IMG/VR virus record: IMGVR_UViG_3300024500_000025
Coordinates: 1 to 64,000 of that record
Direction: 5' to 3' (one strand)
Length of the DNA: 64,000 nucleotides
From: a virus
Shown piece by piece: positions 51,345 through 60,200 of the stretch (its first letter is position 1; each line of letters opens with the position of its first letter). Made by a program: the position numbers and the translations under genes. The notes beneath the pieces were generated by a model. That model had not been told where the DNA came from. It made no database searches and saw nothing but the letters and a program-made list of their open reading frames with translations.

Positions 51345-52145
51345 ATGACAAATGATTTAAAATGGATGCTGTCGTCAGACCAGCAGTTCCCTTATCAAGA
51401 TGATAAGATGATTGAATTATGGTTTAAGGTTTTAAAATGGTTTAAGCCAGATGTAGTAGACTATTTAGGTGACACAGACGATCAGGCATGCTATAGCAAA
51501 TATACTGAAGGTCGTTCAGCAGAGTTTTTAAATCTTCACAAAACAGACAGCGCTGACCTTATTGTTCCTATGATGAGACACGAAGCTAAAGGTGCAAGAG
51601 ATTTTTATGCTAAGACTCGTGAGATGCTTCCAGACGCACAATTATTTTCTGCATTAGGAAACCATGACATACGTATCTTTGATTATATAGATAAAAAACT
51701 TCCAGAGTATGCAGCACAAGTAACACCAGAAGCGCTATGGTCTTTGGATTCATTAGGGTATGAATATATTTATTATAACGAACTCCCTAAGCGCCGTTTT
51801 GGCGATATACATGTTCATCATGGAATTTCTATTGCCGCAACTGGGTCAGTTCGCAAGGATATGGAAGATCTTCAAGTTTCATTAATACGTGGTCATTCAC
51901 ATAGAATTGCATCACATTTAGTTACATATGAATTAAGAAACAATGGAGAAGGAGAAACTCTTCGTGGTTATGAAATTGGACATATGTGTGATGAAAAGGG
52001 TCCAGGCATGAAGTATACCCAACATCACGATTGGCAAAAAGGATTTGCAATTGCACATATTGTCAACGATTATCCTCATATTCAAATGATTCACGTAGCA
52101 CCAGATTATTCATGTGTTGTAGATGGGAAAGTATTTAAACTATGA
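51345..52145 (+). CDS. Calcineurin-like metallophosphoesterase
   Basis: This 266-residue protein has most metal-binding motifs of the calcineurin-like superfamily: D12-x-Q14 (normally D-x-H), GDTDD (42-46), GNHD (~105-108), HHG (~154-156) and GHSH (~183-186). The family hydrolyses phosphate mono- or diesters of nucleic acids, nucleotides or proteins. The His-to-Gln change in the first motif is unusual but occurs in some phage homologues. It is first in the DNA-metabolism block. Substrate unknown. Confidence 0.85.
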   Translation: MTNDLKWMLSSDQQFPYQDDKMIELWFKVLKWFKPDVVDYLGDTDDQACYSKYTEGRSAEFLNLHKTDSADLIVPMMRHEAKGARDFYAKTREMLPDAQLFSALGNHDIRIFDYIDKKLPEYAAQVTPEALWSLDSLGYEYIYYNELPKRRFGDIHVHHGISIAATGSVRKDMEDLQVSLIRGHSHRIASHLVTYELRNNGEGETLRGYEIGHMCDEKGPGMKYTQHHDWQKGFAIAHIVNDYPHIQMIHVAPDYSCVVDGKVFKL

Positions 52146-52330
52146 TGCATTGTAGAAGATGTGGCGGACGAGTTTTTATAGATAGAGTCTTTTCACAAAA
52201 ACTACATATTGAATTGTATTGTCTGCTTTGTGGAAGACGTTGGATGATTAATAAAGAAATGAGTATATTTGGAAGATGGCTAGACGAAAAAGAGCTAGAA
52301 CAAAGAAAAACTTTCGGTATTTCTTCTTAA
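52142..52330 (+). CDS. Small zinc-ribbon protein
   Basis: This 62-residue protein has two Cys pairs, MHCRRCGG and YCLLCGRRW, spaced about 20 residues apart, a zinc ribbon. It starts in an overlap with the phosphoesterase stop. The C-terminal half is charged and helical. Likely a nucleic-acid or protein-binding adaptor. It overlaps the next gene by 55 bp. Confidence 0.65.
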   Translation: MMHCRRCGGRVFIDRVFSQKLHIELYCLLCGRRWMINKEMSIFGRWLDEKELEQRKTFGISS

Positions 52331-52764
52331 ATGAAAAATTACATAAAGTTTTAAAATCTTCTAGAGTAAAAGATCAGATCATTGCCTGGTCTTATTTAGA
52401 TAAAAAAAGAGTTTTATACTCATATGCTGAAGTAATCAAATATATGGAAAGAGCGTATTCTCTTAAAGAAGTGTGCTTTATTTTAGATAAACATGTTGTA
52501 ACTGTAAAAGACTATATTGGTGAAGGCAAAATTAGACAGCCACAAAAAATATATCCTATAGGAAATTCTGAAAGCACAAAATGGTCTCAATATATGTTTA
52601 ATCAAAAAGACATATTAGAGTTACATGATTACATATTGAGCAGCGGTAGAAATACTGAGAACCTGCCAACAAAAACTGAATTACTGGCCTTGCTAAATCA
52701 TAATGTCATATTGTATACTAAGACATCCGAAGGCACCTTTGTCCCAGTATGGAAAGCAGAATGA
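52276..52764 (+). CDS. Putative helix-turn-helix DNA-binding protein
   Basis: This 162-residue protein has a basic N-terminus (ARRKRARTKKNFRYF) and a central YSLKEVCFILDKHVVTVKDYIGEGKI segment resembling MerR/excisionase-type winged helix-turn-helix units. The position of the recognition helix and the following basic wing fit a DNA-binding role in control of early genes or replication (inference). The gene overlaps both neighbours. Confidence 0.6.
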   Translation: MARRKRARTKKNFRYFFLNEKLHKVLKSSRVKDQIIAWSYLDKKRVLYSYAEVIKYMERAYSLKEVCFILDKHVVTVKDYIGEGKIRQPQKIYPIGNSESTKWSQYMFNQKDILELHDYILSSGRNTENLPTKTELLALLNHNVILYTKTSEGTFVPVWKAE

Positions 52765-53054
52765 GAAAAAAACAAGAAGAAGAATTTGAAAAGCTTGACA
52801 GTTCTACGGCTTTTACTAGAATTGCAGGCAACCTAGATCTTGCATCTATGCATGCAAATAAAAAGAAAGATGTGCAAGGGCTAATCACAGTCGCAGTTGC
52901 TTGGATGCAATTTTCTGATTTTATTGCTAATGGAGAGATGCCAAAAAAGAAATTTACAATAGGATTTGGACCAGAAGAGGAGGAGCAAGATGAAAGACCA
53001 ATCAACCGTCGTAAAGGTAGATCTTCAATTCACAAGAAATCTAGGGAACTATGA
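52761..53054 (+). CDS. Small charged protein, unknown
   Basis: Start placed at ATG 52761 (ATGA overlap) instead of an in-frame ATG 12 nt upstream; 97 residues. It is highly charged with a helical middle (FTRIAGNLDLASMHANKKKD, VAVAWMQFSDFI) and a Glu-rich then basic tail. Function unknown; likely an accessory of the replication operon. Confidence 0.55.
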   Translation: MRKKQEEEFEKLDSSTAFTRIAGNLDLASMHANKKKDVQGLITVAVAWMQFSDFIANGEMPKKKFTIGFGPEEEEQDERPINRRKGRSSIHKKSREL

Positions 53055-53214
53055 AAGTATTAAGATTGGTATAGGCGTAGAAGATATTGTTCGTGACGGC
53101 GAAAATGTTGATTCTGCCACAAATAGAGTTTATAAATTTGTTGAAGATAAATTAATTCAAAAAGCTTCCGAGATAGAAGAGGAATTGAAAGTTGGCAAGC
53201 AAGGAAAACAGTAA
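52990..53214 (+). CDS. Small conserved-looking phage protein, 74 aa
   Basis: Start chosen at ATG 52990, preceded by GAGGAGGAGC, instead of an in-frame ATG at 52966. The protein has beta strands (VVKVDLQFTRNLGNYESIKIGIG) and a long C-terminal helix. Similar short proteins accompany replication genes in other phages, but the function is not known to me. It overlaps the previous gene by 65 bp and the next by 23 bp. Confidence 0.6.
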   Translation: MKDQSTVVKVDLQFTRNLGNYESIKIGIGVEDIVRDGENVDSATNRVYKFVEDKLIQKASEIEEELKVGKQGKQ

Positions 53215-53569
53215 ACAGGCTCACGCTCTGCTTACACATTATATTTATTTGTTTAAGGATAAATATAATCGTGACCCAATTTTAAATAGGTATAGAGAAA
53301 AATGGGGTATGCAAGACGTTATAGATACTGTTGGATATGAACGTGCCAAAGATTTGATAGAATATTATTTTACTTTTAATAGATATAATCATCCCTTACA
53401 ATGGTTTTTTTATAATTTTGATAAATTAGATAAGCTTTGGAAAGATATAGAGGATGACAAAGTGCATAGAGATATGCTAAGATTAAAGACCAAAGAAATG
53501 GTGGAAGAGAGAGAAAGGCGGTTAGATGAACACGGAAGCAACGCTGATATCAGCAGTATGCAAAAATAA
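53192..53569 (+). CDS. Possible helicase-loader-like protein
   Basis: Start is TTG 53192 (MASKENSKQ), within the end of the previous gene. The 125-residue protein has DPILNRYREKWGMQDVIDTVGYERAKDLIEYYF and HPLQWFFYNFDKLDKLW, a helical pattern seen in small replication accessory proteins. It overlaps DnaB by 44 bp. The position next to the helicase suggests a loader or replisome role, which I cannot confirm. Confidence 0.5.
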   Translation: MASKENSKQAHALLTHYIYLFKDKYNRDPILNRYREKWGMQDVIDTVGYERAKDLIEYYFTFNRYNHPLQWFFYNFDKLDKLWKDIEDDKVHRDMLRLKTKEMVEERERRLDEHGSNADISSMQK

Positions 53570-54752
53570 AGATATAGCCACTTTACTTGCCGATAATGTT
53601 GACGATTTATTTACCTCCCATAAAGATGTTTGGGAAGGCTTAAAGTCTTATTATTATAAATTTAAAGCAGTTCCAGATATCGGAATCCTTACGGATAGGT
53701 TCAGAGACTTTGACCCATCAGAGGTTAAAGGTGAAACTGGATATTATTTAGACCAACTTAAAGCAGAATATCTTTCTAGCAAATTAAAGGGCATTATATT
53801 ACGTGGAGGGTCTGCGTTAAAAGAAGATGCTCCTTCTAGAATTATTGCTAATATGCAAGCGGAGCTTGCAAGCCTTTCTAAATTTACTAGCAACGTAAGA
53901 GATTTAGATGTTACCGATTTTGAATCTGCAGAAAAATATTTTGAGCAAGTCAGAAAACGTTCTGGCATTATGGGTGGAAGTCCAGGAATTCCTACTGGCT
54001 TTAAAGCAATTGATACAGCATATGCAACTGGAATGGCTCCAGGACATTTAATTGTTGCTATTGGTTGGCCAGGTAGAGGAAAGACTTGGTTTACTTCCTA
54101 CCTTGCATGCAAAGCATGGGAACAAGGTTTTAAACCCATGATTATATCTCTTGAAATGTCTCCAGAAGATATGCGTAATCGTATTTACACAATGATGGGA
54201 TCTGGATTGTTTAAGGCAAGTGATTTTTCTAGAGGCGATGTAAATGTTGATGACTTCAGGTCCTGGAGTAAAAAGAATTTTGAAAACAAGAATGGTTTCA
54301 TACTTGTTTCAAATGAAGGAATGGGTTCGGTAAATGCAAATACTGTTCAAGCTAAAATTGACCAGCATAAACCAGATATTGTAATCCTTGATTACCACCA
54401 GTTGTTTGCTGATACAAAAGGAAGCACTGGGGCTACTGAGAGAAATATGAACGTTTCTCGTGAATTTAAAATGTTGGCAATGAACAATAATATTCCTATT
54501 ATTGACATTACCGCTGCAACTATGGATGATGTATCAGATCAAGACAATCCGCCTATGCTGTCACAAGTGGCATGGTCAAAAGCTATTGAGTATGATGCTG
54601 ATATGGCAATAGCCATTCATAAATATAATGACACAAACATGATTGAAATTGTGTCCAGAAAGAACCGCCACGGCAGCGACTTTGGCTTCTATTTGGACTG
54701 GGATATTAATAGGGGTATAATTAAGGAGATATATGAAAATATACCTAAATGA
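53526..54752 (+). CDS. dnaB: DnaB-like replicative helicase
   Basis: This 408-residue protein has a short N-terminal helical domain and a RecA-type motor domain from ~160: GIPTGFKAIDTAYATG, Walker A GWPGRGKTW (~180-188), IISLEMSPEDMRNRI, Walker B DIVILDYHQLF (~285) and a C-terminal RKNRHGSDFGFYLDWD. It unwinds DNA at the phage replication fork as a hexamer and partners with the DnaG-like primase encoded next but one. Its start overlaps the previous gene, and its end overlaps the next. Confidence 0.92.
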   Translation: MNTEATLISAVCKNKDIATLLADNVDDLFTSHKDVWEGLKSYYYKFKAVPDIGILTDRFRDFDPSEVKGETGYYLDQLKAEYLSSKLKGIILRGGSALKEDAPSRIIANMQAELASLSKFTSNVRDLDVTDFESAEKYFEQVRKRSGIMGGSPGIPTGFKAIDTAYATGMAPGHLIVAIGWPGRGKTWFTSYLACKAWEQGFKPMIISLEMSPEDMRNRIYTMMGSGLFKASDFSRGDVNVDDFRSWSKKNFENKNGFILVSNEGMGSVNANTVQAKIDQHKPDIVILDYHQLFADTKGSTGATERNMNVSREFKMLAMNNNIPIIDITAATMDDVSDQDNPPMLSQVAWSKAIEYDADMAIAIHKYNDTNMIEIVSRKNRHGSDFGFYLDWDINRGIIKEIYENIPK

Positions 54753-55051
54753 CCCATCAACGTATACAACGATTTCAGGTCAGAGCAGAATTCAATAGTG
54801 ATGCAGATATCATCCGAGTTCGTGCTCAGTACGAGTCACTTCTAATACAGGAAATGAGAGACAAAGGATTTGTAAGAGTCCTAGATATTGATCCATCATT
54901 TTCAACATCATATGAAAACAACATATGGTCTTTTATATTAACAATGCATAGCGTATACGTAGGAAAGAAGAAAGCATGGGAATCAGAGGGAATCTCGCAA
55001 GGAAAGTTGATTCCACGAGATACACGTCGTCACACATTAAATCAATTCTAA
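54749..55051 (+). CDS. Hypothetical protein between helicase and primase
   Basis: This 100-residue protein starts in an ATGA overlap with DnaB. It has a ferredoxin-like beta-alpha pattern (IQRFQVRAEFNSDADIIRVRA, LDIDPSFSTSYENNIWSFILTMHSVYV). Overlaps the primase gene by 76 bp. Likely a replication accessory by position; family not recognised. Confidence 0.6.
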   Translation: MTHQRIQRFQVRAEFNSDADIIRVRAQYESLLIQEMRDKGFVRVLDIDPSFSTSYENNIWSFILTMHSVYVGKKKAWESEGISQGKLIPRDTRRHTLNQF

Positions 55052-55968
55052 AGTCATTAAATGTTTCTGTAGTTGGAGAGACTGGCAATGACTTCCTGTG
55101 CTATTGTCCATTCCATTCCAATAGACATAGTGCCAGCTTTAGCGTTTCTAAAGAAATAGGTGCTTGGCTATGTTTTAATCCTGCTTGTGGCGAGAGCGGA
55201 ACATTAATTGATTTAGTTAAAAAAATAACTAAAAGAAATGATTTTGAGGCTTTAAGATTTGTATCTCTTAAAGAAGCAGAAGTTCTTTCAAATTTTGATG
55301 AACTTTTAGAAAGTGCCGTGGAGGAAAAAGAAGATTTTATTGAGTTTGATTCAAGCACACTTGACAAACTATCTTTAGAAATGAAAGAATATTCTGAAGG
55401 AAAAGAGTATATGTATACTCGTGGATTTAAAGATGAGACATTGGAGTACTTTAATGTTGGATATTCTAAAAACCGTAATATGGTTACAGTTCCTGTTCAT
55501 AGCCCAGACGGCATTTGTGTTGGCGTTGTTGGGCGCAGTGTTACACAAAAAGAATTTAAAAACTCACCAGGGCTACCTCGCAATTCTACTCTTTTTAACA
55601 TTCACCGTGCTAAGCGTGTGGGGGCAAATTGTATTATTGTTGAATCTTCGTTCGATGCAATGAGAGTGCATCAGGCTGGATTTCCAAATGTTGTTGCTAC
55701 TTTAGGCGGACATATATCTTCAAATAATTTATCTTTATTGAATAGATATTTCAATAGACTTATAATTATGACAGATAATGATGAGGCTGGCAGATCTTTG
55801 GGAAATAATATTTTTAATAAATTAAGAAACAAAGACATCTTGTGGGCATCCTATGAATATGGTAAGATATACCCACATAACGCAAAAGATGCTGGTGATA
55901 TGACTGACGAAGAGATAAAGCTTTGTATAAATAACTCTGCATCACATATTGAATATATCAACTGGTAG
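54976..55968 (+). CDS. dnaG: DnaG-like primase
   Basis: This 330-residue protein has a CHC2-type zinc-binding motif (C44-P-F-H47 ... C66-x4-C71) and a TOPRIM domain (NCIIVESSFDAMRVHQAGF near ~215, MTDNDEAGRSLG near ~255). It makes RNA primers for phage replication and would work with the DnaB helicase encoded upstream. It is shorter than bacterial DnaG (~580-600) and lacks an obvious helicase-binding domain. Confidence 0.88.
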   Translation: MGIRGNLARKVDSTRYTSSHIKSILKSLNVSVVGETGNDFLCYCPFHSNRHSASFSVSKEIGAWLCFNPACGESGTLIDLVKKITKRNDFEALRFVSLKEAEVLSNFDELLESAVEEKEDFIEFDSSTLDKLSLEMKEYSEGKEYMYTRGFKDETLEYFNVGYSKNRNMVTVPVHSPDGICVGVVGRSVTQKEFKNSPGLPRNSTLFNIHRAKRVGANCIIVESSFDAMRVHQAGFPNVVATLGGHISSNNLSLLNRYFNRLIIMTDNDEAGRSLGNNIFNKLRNKDILWASYEYGKIYPHNAKDAGDMTDEEIKLCINNSASHIEYINW

Positions 55969-55977
55969 TGATATAAT
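55949..55977 (+). promoter_or_regulatory. Promoter for ssDNA-binding protein gene
   Basis: TTGAAT (55949-55954), 17-nt spacer, TGA-TATAAT (hexamer 55972-55977). A leader of about 40 nt follows, containing the small hairpin GATGG-ATATATA-CCATC (about 55987-56003) and AAAGGA before the ATG at 56026. Confidence 0.65.
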
Positions 55978-56025
55978 AATAATACAGATGGATATATACC
56001 ATCACCTATATAGCAAAGGAATAAA

Positions 56026-56700
56026 ATGGGAATAGTAAAAGGTCTAAAAGACCTAAATAAAACATTAGACAAGCCGCAATCTTCTGGCGGAGACTCAGCA
56101 AAAGGTCGCTGGCTCAAACTTGAAGATGGAGAAAGCATCAAAGTAAGATTTCTTCAAGAGTTGGATCCAGATTCTCCAACGTACAACGATAAGCTTGGAC
56201 TGGGCTTTATTGCAGTCGAACACACAAATCCAAAAGATTATCGCCGTAAAGCGCTATGCTCTATTGACGACCAAGGAAAGTGTTGGGGTTGTGAGCAACA
56301 CCGCAAAGATTATAAGGCTGGCTGGAAAGGTCGTTCACGACTTTACATCAATGTTCTTGTTGATGATGGCAAAGAAGAGCCATATGTAGCAATCCTTTCT
56401 CAGGGCAGTAGTGGGAAAACAATTACTCCAACTCTTATTGAGTATGCTGGAGAAATGGGATCCATTACAAATCTCATGTGGAGAATTAAGCGCTCTGGCA
56501 CAAAAACAGACACCAGTTATACAATCATTCCTCTTGCTAAAGACGAGGTAGAATTTGATGCGTCAAAGCTTGAGATTTTTGAATTGGAAAAGACAGCAAT
56601 TCGTGATCTTCCATATTCAGAACAAGAAACATTTTATCTATTCGGAGATAATGAAAAGAGCGAAGGCTCAGAAAATACCACCAGTAATTTAGAGTGGTAA
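56026..56700 (+). CDS. Single-stranded DNA-binding protein
   Basis: This 224-residue protein has the pattern of phage SSBs: RWLKLEDGESIKVRFLQELD near residue 30, a His/Cys zinc-like CWGCEQHRK (with an upstream Cys) near 80-90, an OB-fold strand set (RSRLYINVLVDDGKEEPYVAIL), and an acidic, disordered C-terminal tail (NEKSEGSENTTSNLEW). T4 gp32-type proteins have a similar zinc and acidic tail. It coats ssDNA during replication and recombination. Own promoter and terminator support high expression. Confidence 0.75.
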   Translation: MGIVKGLKDLNKTLDKPQSSGGDSAKGRWLKLEDGESIKVRFLQELDPDSPTYNDKLGLGFIAVEHTNPKDYRRKALCSIDDQGKCWGCEQHRKDYKAGWKGRSRLYINVLVDDGKEEPYVAILSQGSSGKTITPTLIEYAGEMGSITNLMWRIKRSGTKTDTSYTIIPLAKDEVEFDASKLEIFELEKTAIRDLPYSEQETFYLFGDNEKSEGSENTTSNLEW

Positions 56701-56703
56701 CTA

Positions 56704-56733
56704 TTGACAGTTCATGGGGGAAAGTGTTAAGCT
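56704..56733 (+). promoter_or_regulatory. Possible promoter overlapping terminator
   Basis: TTGACA (56704-56709), 18-nt spacer, TGT-TAAGCT (hexamer 56728-56733). The -10 is in the loop and right arm of the hairpin at 56716-56740. Confidence 0.4.
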
Positions 56734-56750
56734 TTCCCCCTATAACTTTT
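56716..56750 (+). terminator. Terminator after SSB gene
   Basis: GGGGGAAAG (56716-56724) pairs with CTTTCCCCC (56732-56740) around TGTTAAG, followed by TATAACTTTTT. Strong 9-bp stem with U-rich tail. Confidence 0.85.
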
Positions 56751-56760
56751 TAGGAGTAAT

Positions 56761-57255
56761 ATGCAAACTTTTTTACCTTATCCGTCTAAGCGTGAAAGCT
56801 TAGATGCTTTAGACAATAAACGACTTAATAAACAAATCTTAGAGTGCTATCAGATACTTAATATATTAACTGGCAACTCAAAATCAAATGCTTGGCGTCA
56901 TCACCCTGCCGTTTTAATGTGGGAAGGCGCTGAATCAGAATTGTATCGCTATGCTATGACTGCTGTTGTTTTAGCCGATATGCGTGGTATCAAAACAGAT
57001 AAAAATAAGGAAAACCTAGAACGTCTATCTCGTTCTCGTGCTTCTTTAATATGGGAAGATAATACTCCTTTATGGGCTATTAATCCAACTACAATTAAAC
57101 GTGTAAATGCTACACACAAGGCCAACCTATATCGTAAAGATCCTATATTCTATGTAGATTTTGCAGATTCAGTTGATAGCGAATACAACAAGCCTTGTTG
57201 CGATAAATGCTTGTACTATTGGCCAACACATGTTTTGAGGTCAATTGCAGCATGA
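56761..57255 (+). CDS. MSMEG_6728-type pyrimidine dimer glycosylase family protein
   Basis: This 164-residue protein starts MQTFLPYPS and continues with LDNKRLNKQILECYQIL, AWRHHPAVLMWEG, a helix with AMTAVVLADMRG, then THKANLYRKDPIFYVDF and YYWPTH. I recall this order from MSMEG_6728-family proteins of actinobacteria, annotated as pyrimidine dimer DNA glycosylase/endonuclease V-like. The Thr2 nucleophile of T4 DenV is not present (residue 2 is Gln), so the chemistry may differ. The C-terminus has CCDKC. Preceded by AGGAGT. It overlaps DnaE (ATGA). Confidence 0.75.
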   Translation: MQTFLPYPSKRESLDALDNKRLNKQILECYQILNILTGNSKSNAWRHHPAVLMWEGAESELYRYAMTAVVLADMRGIKTDKNKENLERLSRSRASLIWEDNTPLWAINPTTIKRVNATHKANLYRKDPIFYVDFADSVDSEYNKPCCDKCLYYWPTHVLRSIAA

Positions 57256-60200
57256 GTTTTGCACACCTTCACGTACATTCGTACTACTCTTTAATGGATG
57301 GATACAATTCTCCAAAAGAGTTATTGGAGGCTGCAAAAAATGTAGGGCAAACGGCATTAGCAATTACAGACCATGGAACCCTGTCTTCTCACAGAGAAAT
57401 GCAAATTGCTGCAAAAGAATTAGGAATCAAACCAATACTTGGAGTAGAAGCATACATTTCTCCAACAGATAGGTTTGATAGATCTTCTGGAACAGATAAA
57501 AGCATACAGGCATATAACCATATTATTTTGTTAGCTAAAAATGACGTAGGCCTTAAAAATATAAATAGATTACAAGAAATTGCTTGGACTGAAGGATTTT
57601 ATTCTAAGCCACGTATTGATAGAGAAATATTAAAAGAGTTTTCTAAAGATATTATAATCCTTTCTGGATGCTTGAATGGTCTTATTTCAAAATGTATTGA
57701 AAAGAATGAATTTGCTGATGCCAAAATGATGGTCAAATGGTTTAAAACAAATTTTGGAGACAACTTTTTTATTGAAGTTCAGCCTGCTAATCCACCAGAA
57801 ATTAATAAAAAGCTTTTAGAATTGGCTGATGAATTTAATGTCAGGCCAGTAGCAACTGCCGATGCTCATTTTTCTAAAGAAGAAGAAAGGGCATTAGAAG
57901 AAGCAATGCTTATTCTTTCAACTTCTCCAAAAGTAAACAAGGATCTTGATTTTGATAAATCTCGCAAGTTTGACAATATGTTCGATAGATTCAACTACCT
58001 TTGGCCAGATAGAAGAATCTCGTTTGAGCATTTAGACCTGTTTATTATGAGCAGAGAACAGATGTCTGAAAGATTTAATAAACAAGGAATTAGTAGAACC
58101 GATATTTATGACAACACCATGTATATTGCAGACATGGTTGAAGAATATACCTTTAAAGAGAATCTAGACCTTCTGCCAGTCCCAAAGACTAATGCTGATA
58201 AGAAGCTTAAGGAGATGGCTGAAGAGGGTCTTAAAAGGCTTGGAAGGGCTTCTGATGGGGTCTACAGAGAGCGCCTAGAGGAAGAACTTGGGGTTATCAA
58301 GGATAAAAATTTTGCCTCCTACTTTCTTATTGTTTCAGACATGATCAATTGGGCCAAAGACAATGGCATAAGAGTTGGACCAGGTCGTGGCTCTGCAGCA
58401 GGATCTTTAGTTTGTTATACATTGGGAATTACAGATGTAGACCCAATTAAATATGATCTACTGTTTTTCCGATTTATTAATCCAGAACGTAATGACTTTC
58501 CAGATATTGATACGGATTTTGAAGACCGCCGCAGAAAAGAAGTTAAAGATTATCTAAAAAAGAAGTTTAAACACGTAGCGTCTATTTCTACATTTACTTA
58601 CTTTAAAGATAAAGGTGTAGTTCGTGATGCTGCTCGTGTATTTATGATTCCACTGCAAGAAGTTAATCGTGCATTAAAAACCGTAGACACGTTTGAAGAT
58701 TATATGGAGTCTCCAAATACAAAAGAGTTTAGAATGAAATACCCAGAGGTCGGTTGGCTTGCTGAAAATTGGAGAGGCCGAATTAGAAGTACTGGTGTTC
58801 ATGCCGCTGGAGTTGTTGTTGCTAAAGATGAATTAAGAAACTATGCACCAATTGAAACTCGTGAAGATCCAAAAGATAAGGTATCTGGAAGAATTCCAGT
58901 GGTTGGTTATGAAATGGAAACCGTTGCAGACATAGGTTTGATTAAGATGGATGCTCTTGGACTCAAGGCATTGTCTATTCTCTCAGACACTTTGTCATCA
59001 ATTAAAGATAGATACGATAAAGACATTGTTCTTTCTGATTTAGACTTAGAAGATAAAAAGGTTTATGAAAGTTTAAACCAAGGCTACACCAAAGGCATAT
59101 TTCAGGCTGAAGCAACTCCGTATACAAACCTTCTAATTAAAATGGGCATAGATAAGTTTGAGGATTTGGTAGCTTCAAATGCTTTGGTTAGACCTGGTGC
59201 AATGAATACTGTTGGAGCTTCCTATATTAACAGAAAAAACGGTAAAGAAGCAGTTGAATATACGCATCCAATACTAGAGCCTTTTACAAAAAATACCTAC
59301 GGTGTTATTATATATCAAGAGCAAGTTATGCAGGCTTGCGTACATTTGGGAGGCATGACTTGGTCTGAGGCTGATAAAGTTCGTAAGATCATTGGTAAGA
59401 AAAAAGATGCAAAAGAATTTGACCAATTCAAGGATAAGTTTGTTACTGGGGCTTCAAAACACATTTCTAAGAAACAGGCAGAGGAACTCTGGCATACTTT
59501 TGAGGCTCATGCTGGCTATTCCTTTAATCGTTCTCACGCTGTTGCTTATTCCATGGTATCTTATTACACTGCTTGGCTTAAGACTTACTATCCCCTTGAG
59601 TTTATGTTTGCGGTTCTTAAAAACGAAACTGATAAAGATGCTAGGACGGAATATTTAATTGAGTCTAAAAGATTAGGCTTAAAGGTATTGTTGCCACATA
59701 TTAACGAATCGGAAGTTGATTTTTGTTTGCAAAAAGACTCTATGCGATTTGGACTAGCAGACATTAAATATATTTCAAATAATATTGCTAATAAGATTAT
59801 AAAACATCGTCCATACATGAATTATGCAGATTTTACTCAAAAAGCTGCAATGAAGAACAGTGGAATTAATAGTCGTGCAATTTCAGCATTAAATTCAATT
59901 GGTGGCGCTGCATTTAAAGATAATGAGCGTAGAGGAAATGAACAAGAAAACTTTTATGAATATCTAGGTATTCCTCAGTTTAATCTGCAAGATTTACCTC
60001 CAAGAATTAAAGCTCAAGCAAAACCAATAGAGGATTTTGATGACCTAGGTTCTTTTGTAATGTTTGGTATGGTTAAAAACATTAAGCGTGGCACTGGCTG
60101 GGCTAGAGTTGAACTAGTAGATGAAACTGGTTCTATTGGGTTATTTCATAACGAACAAACGCAAATAGAGACTGGACAGATGTACTTTGTGCTTGTTGGA

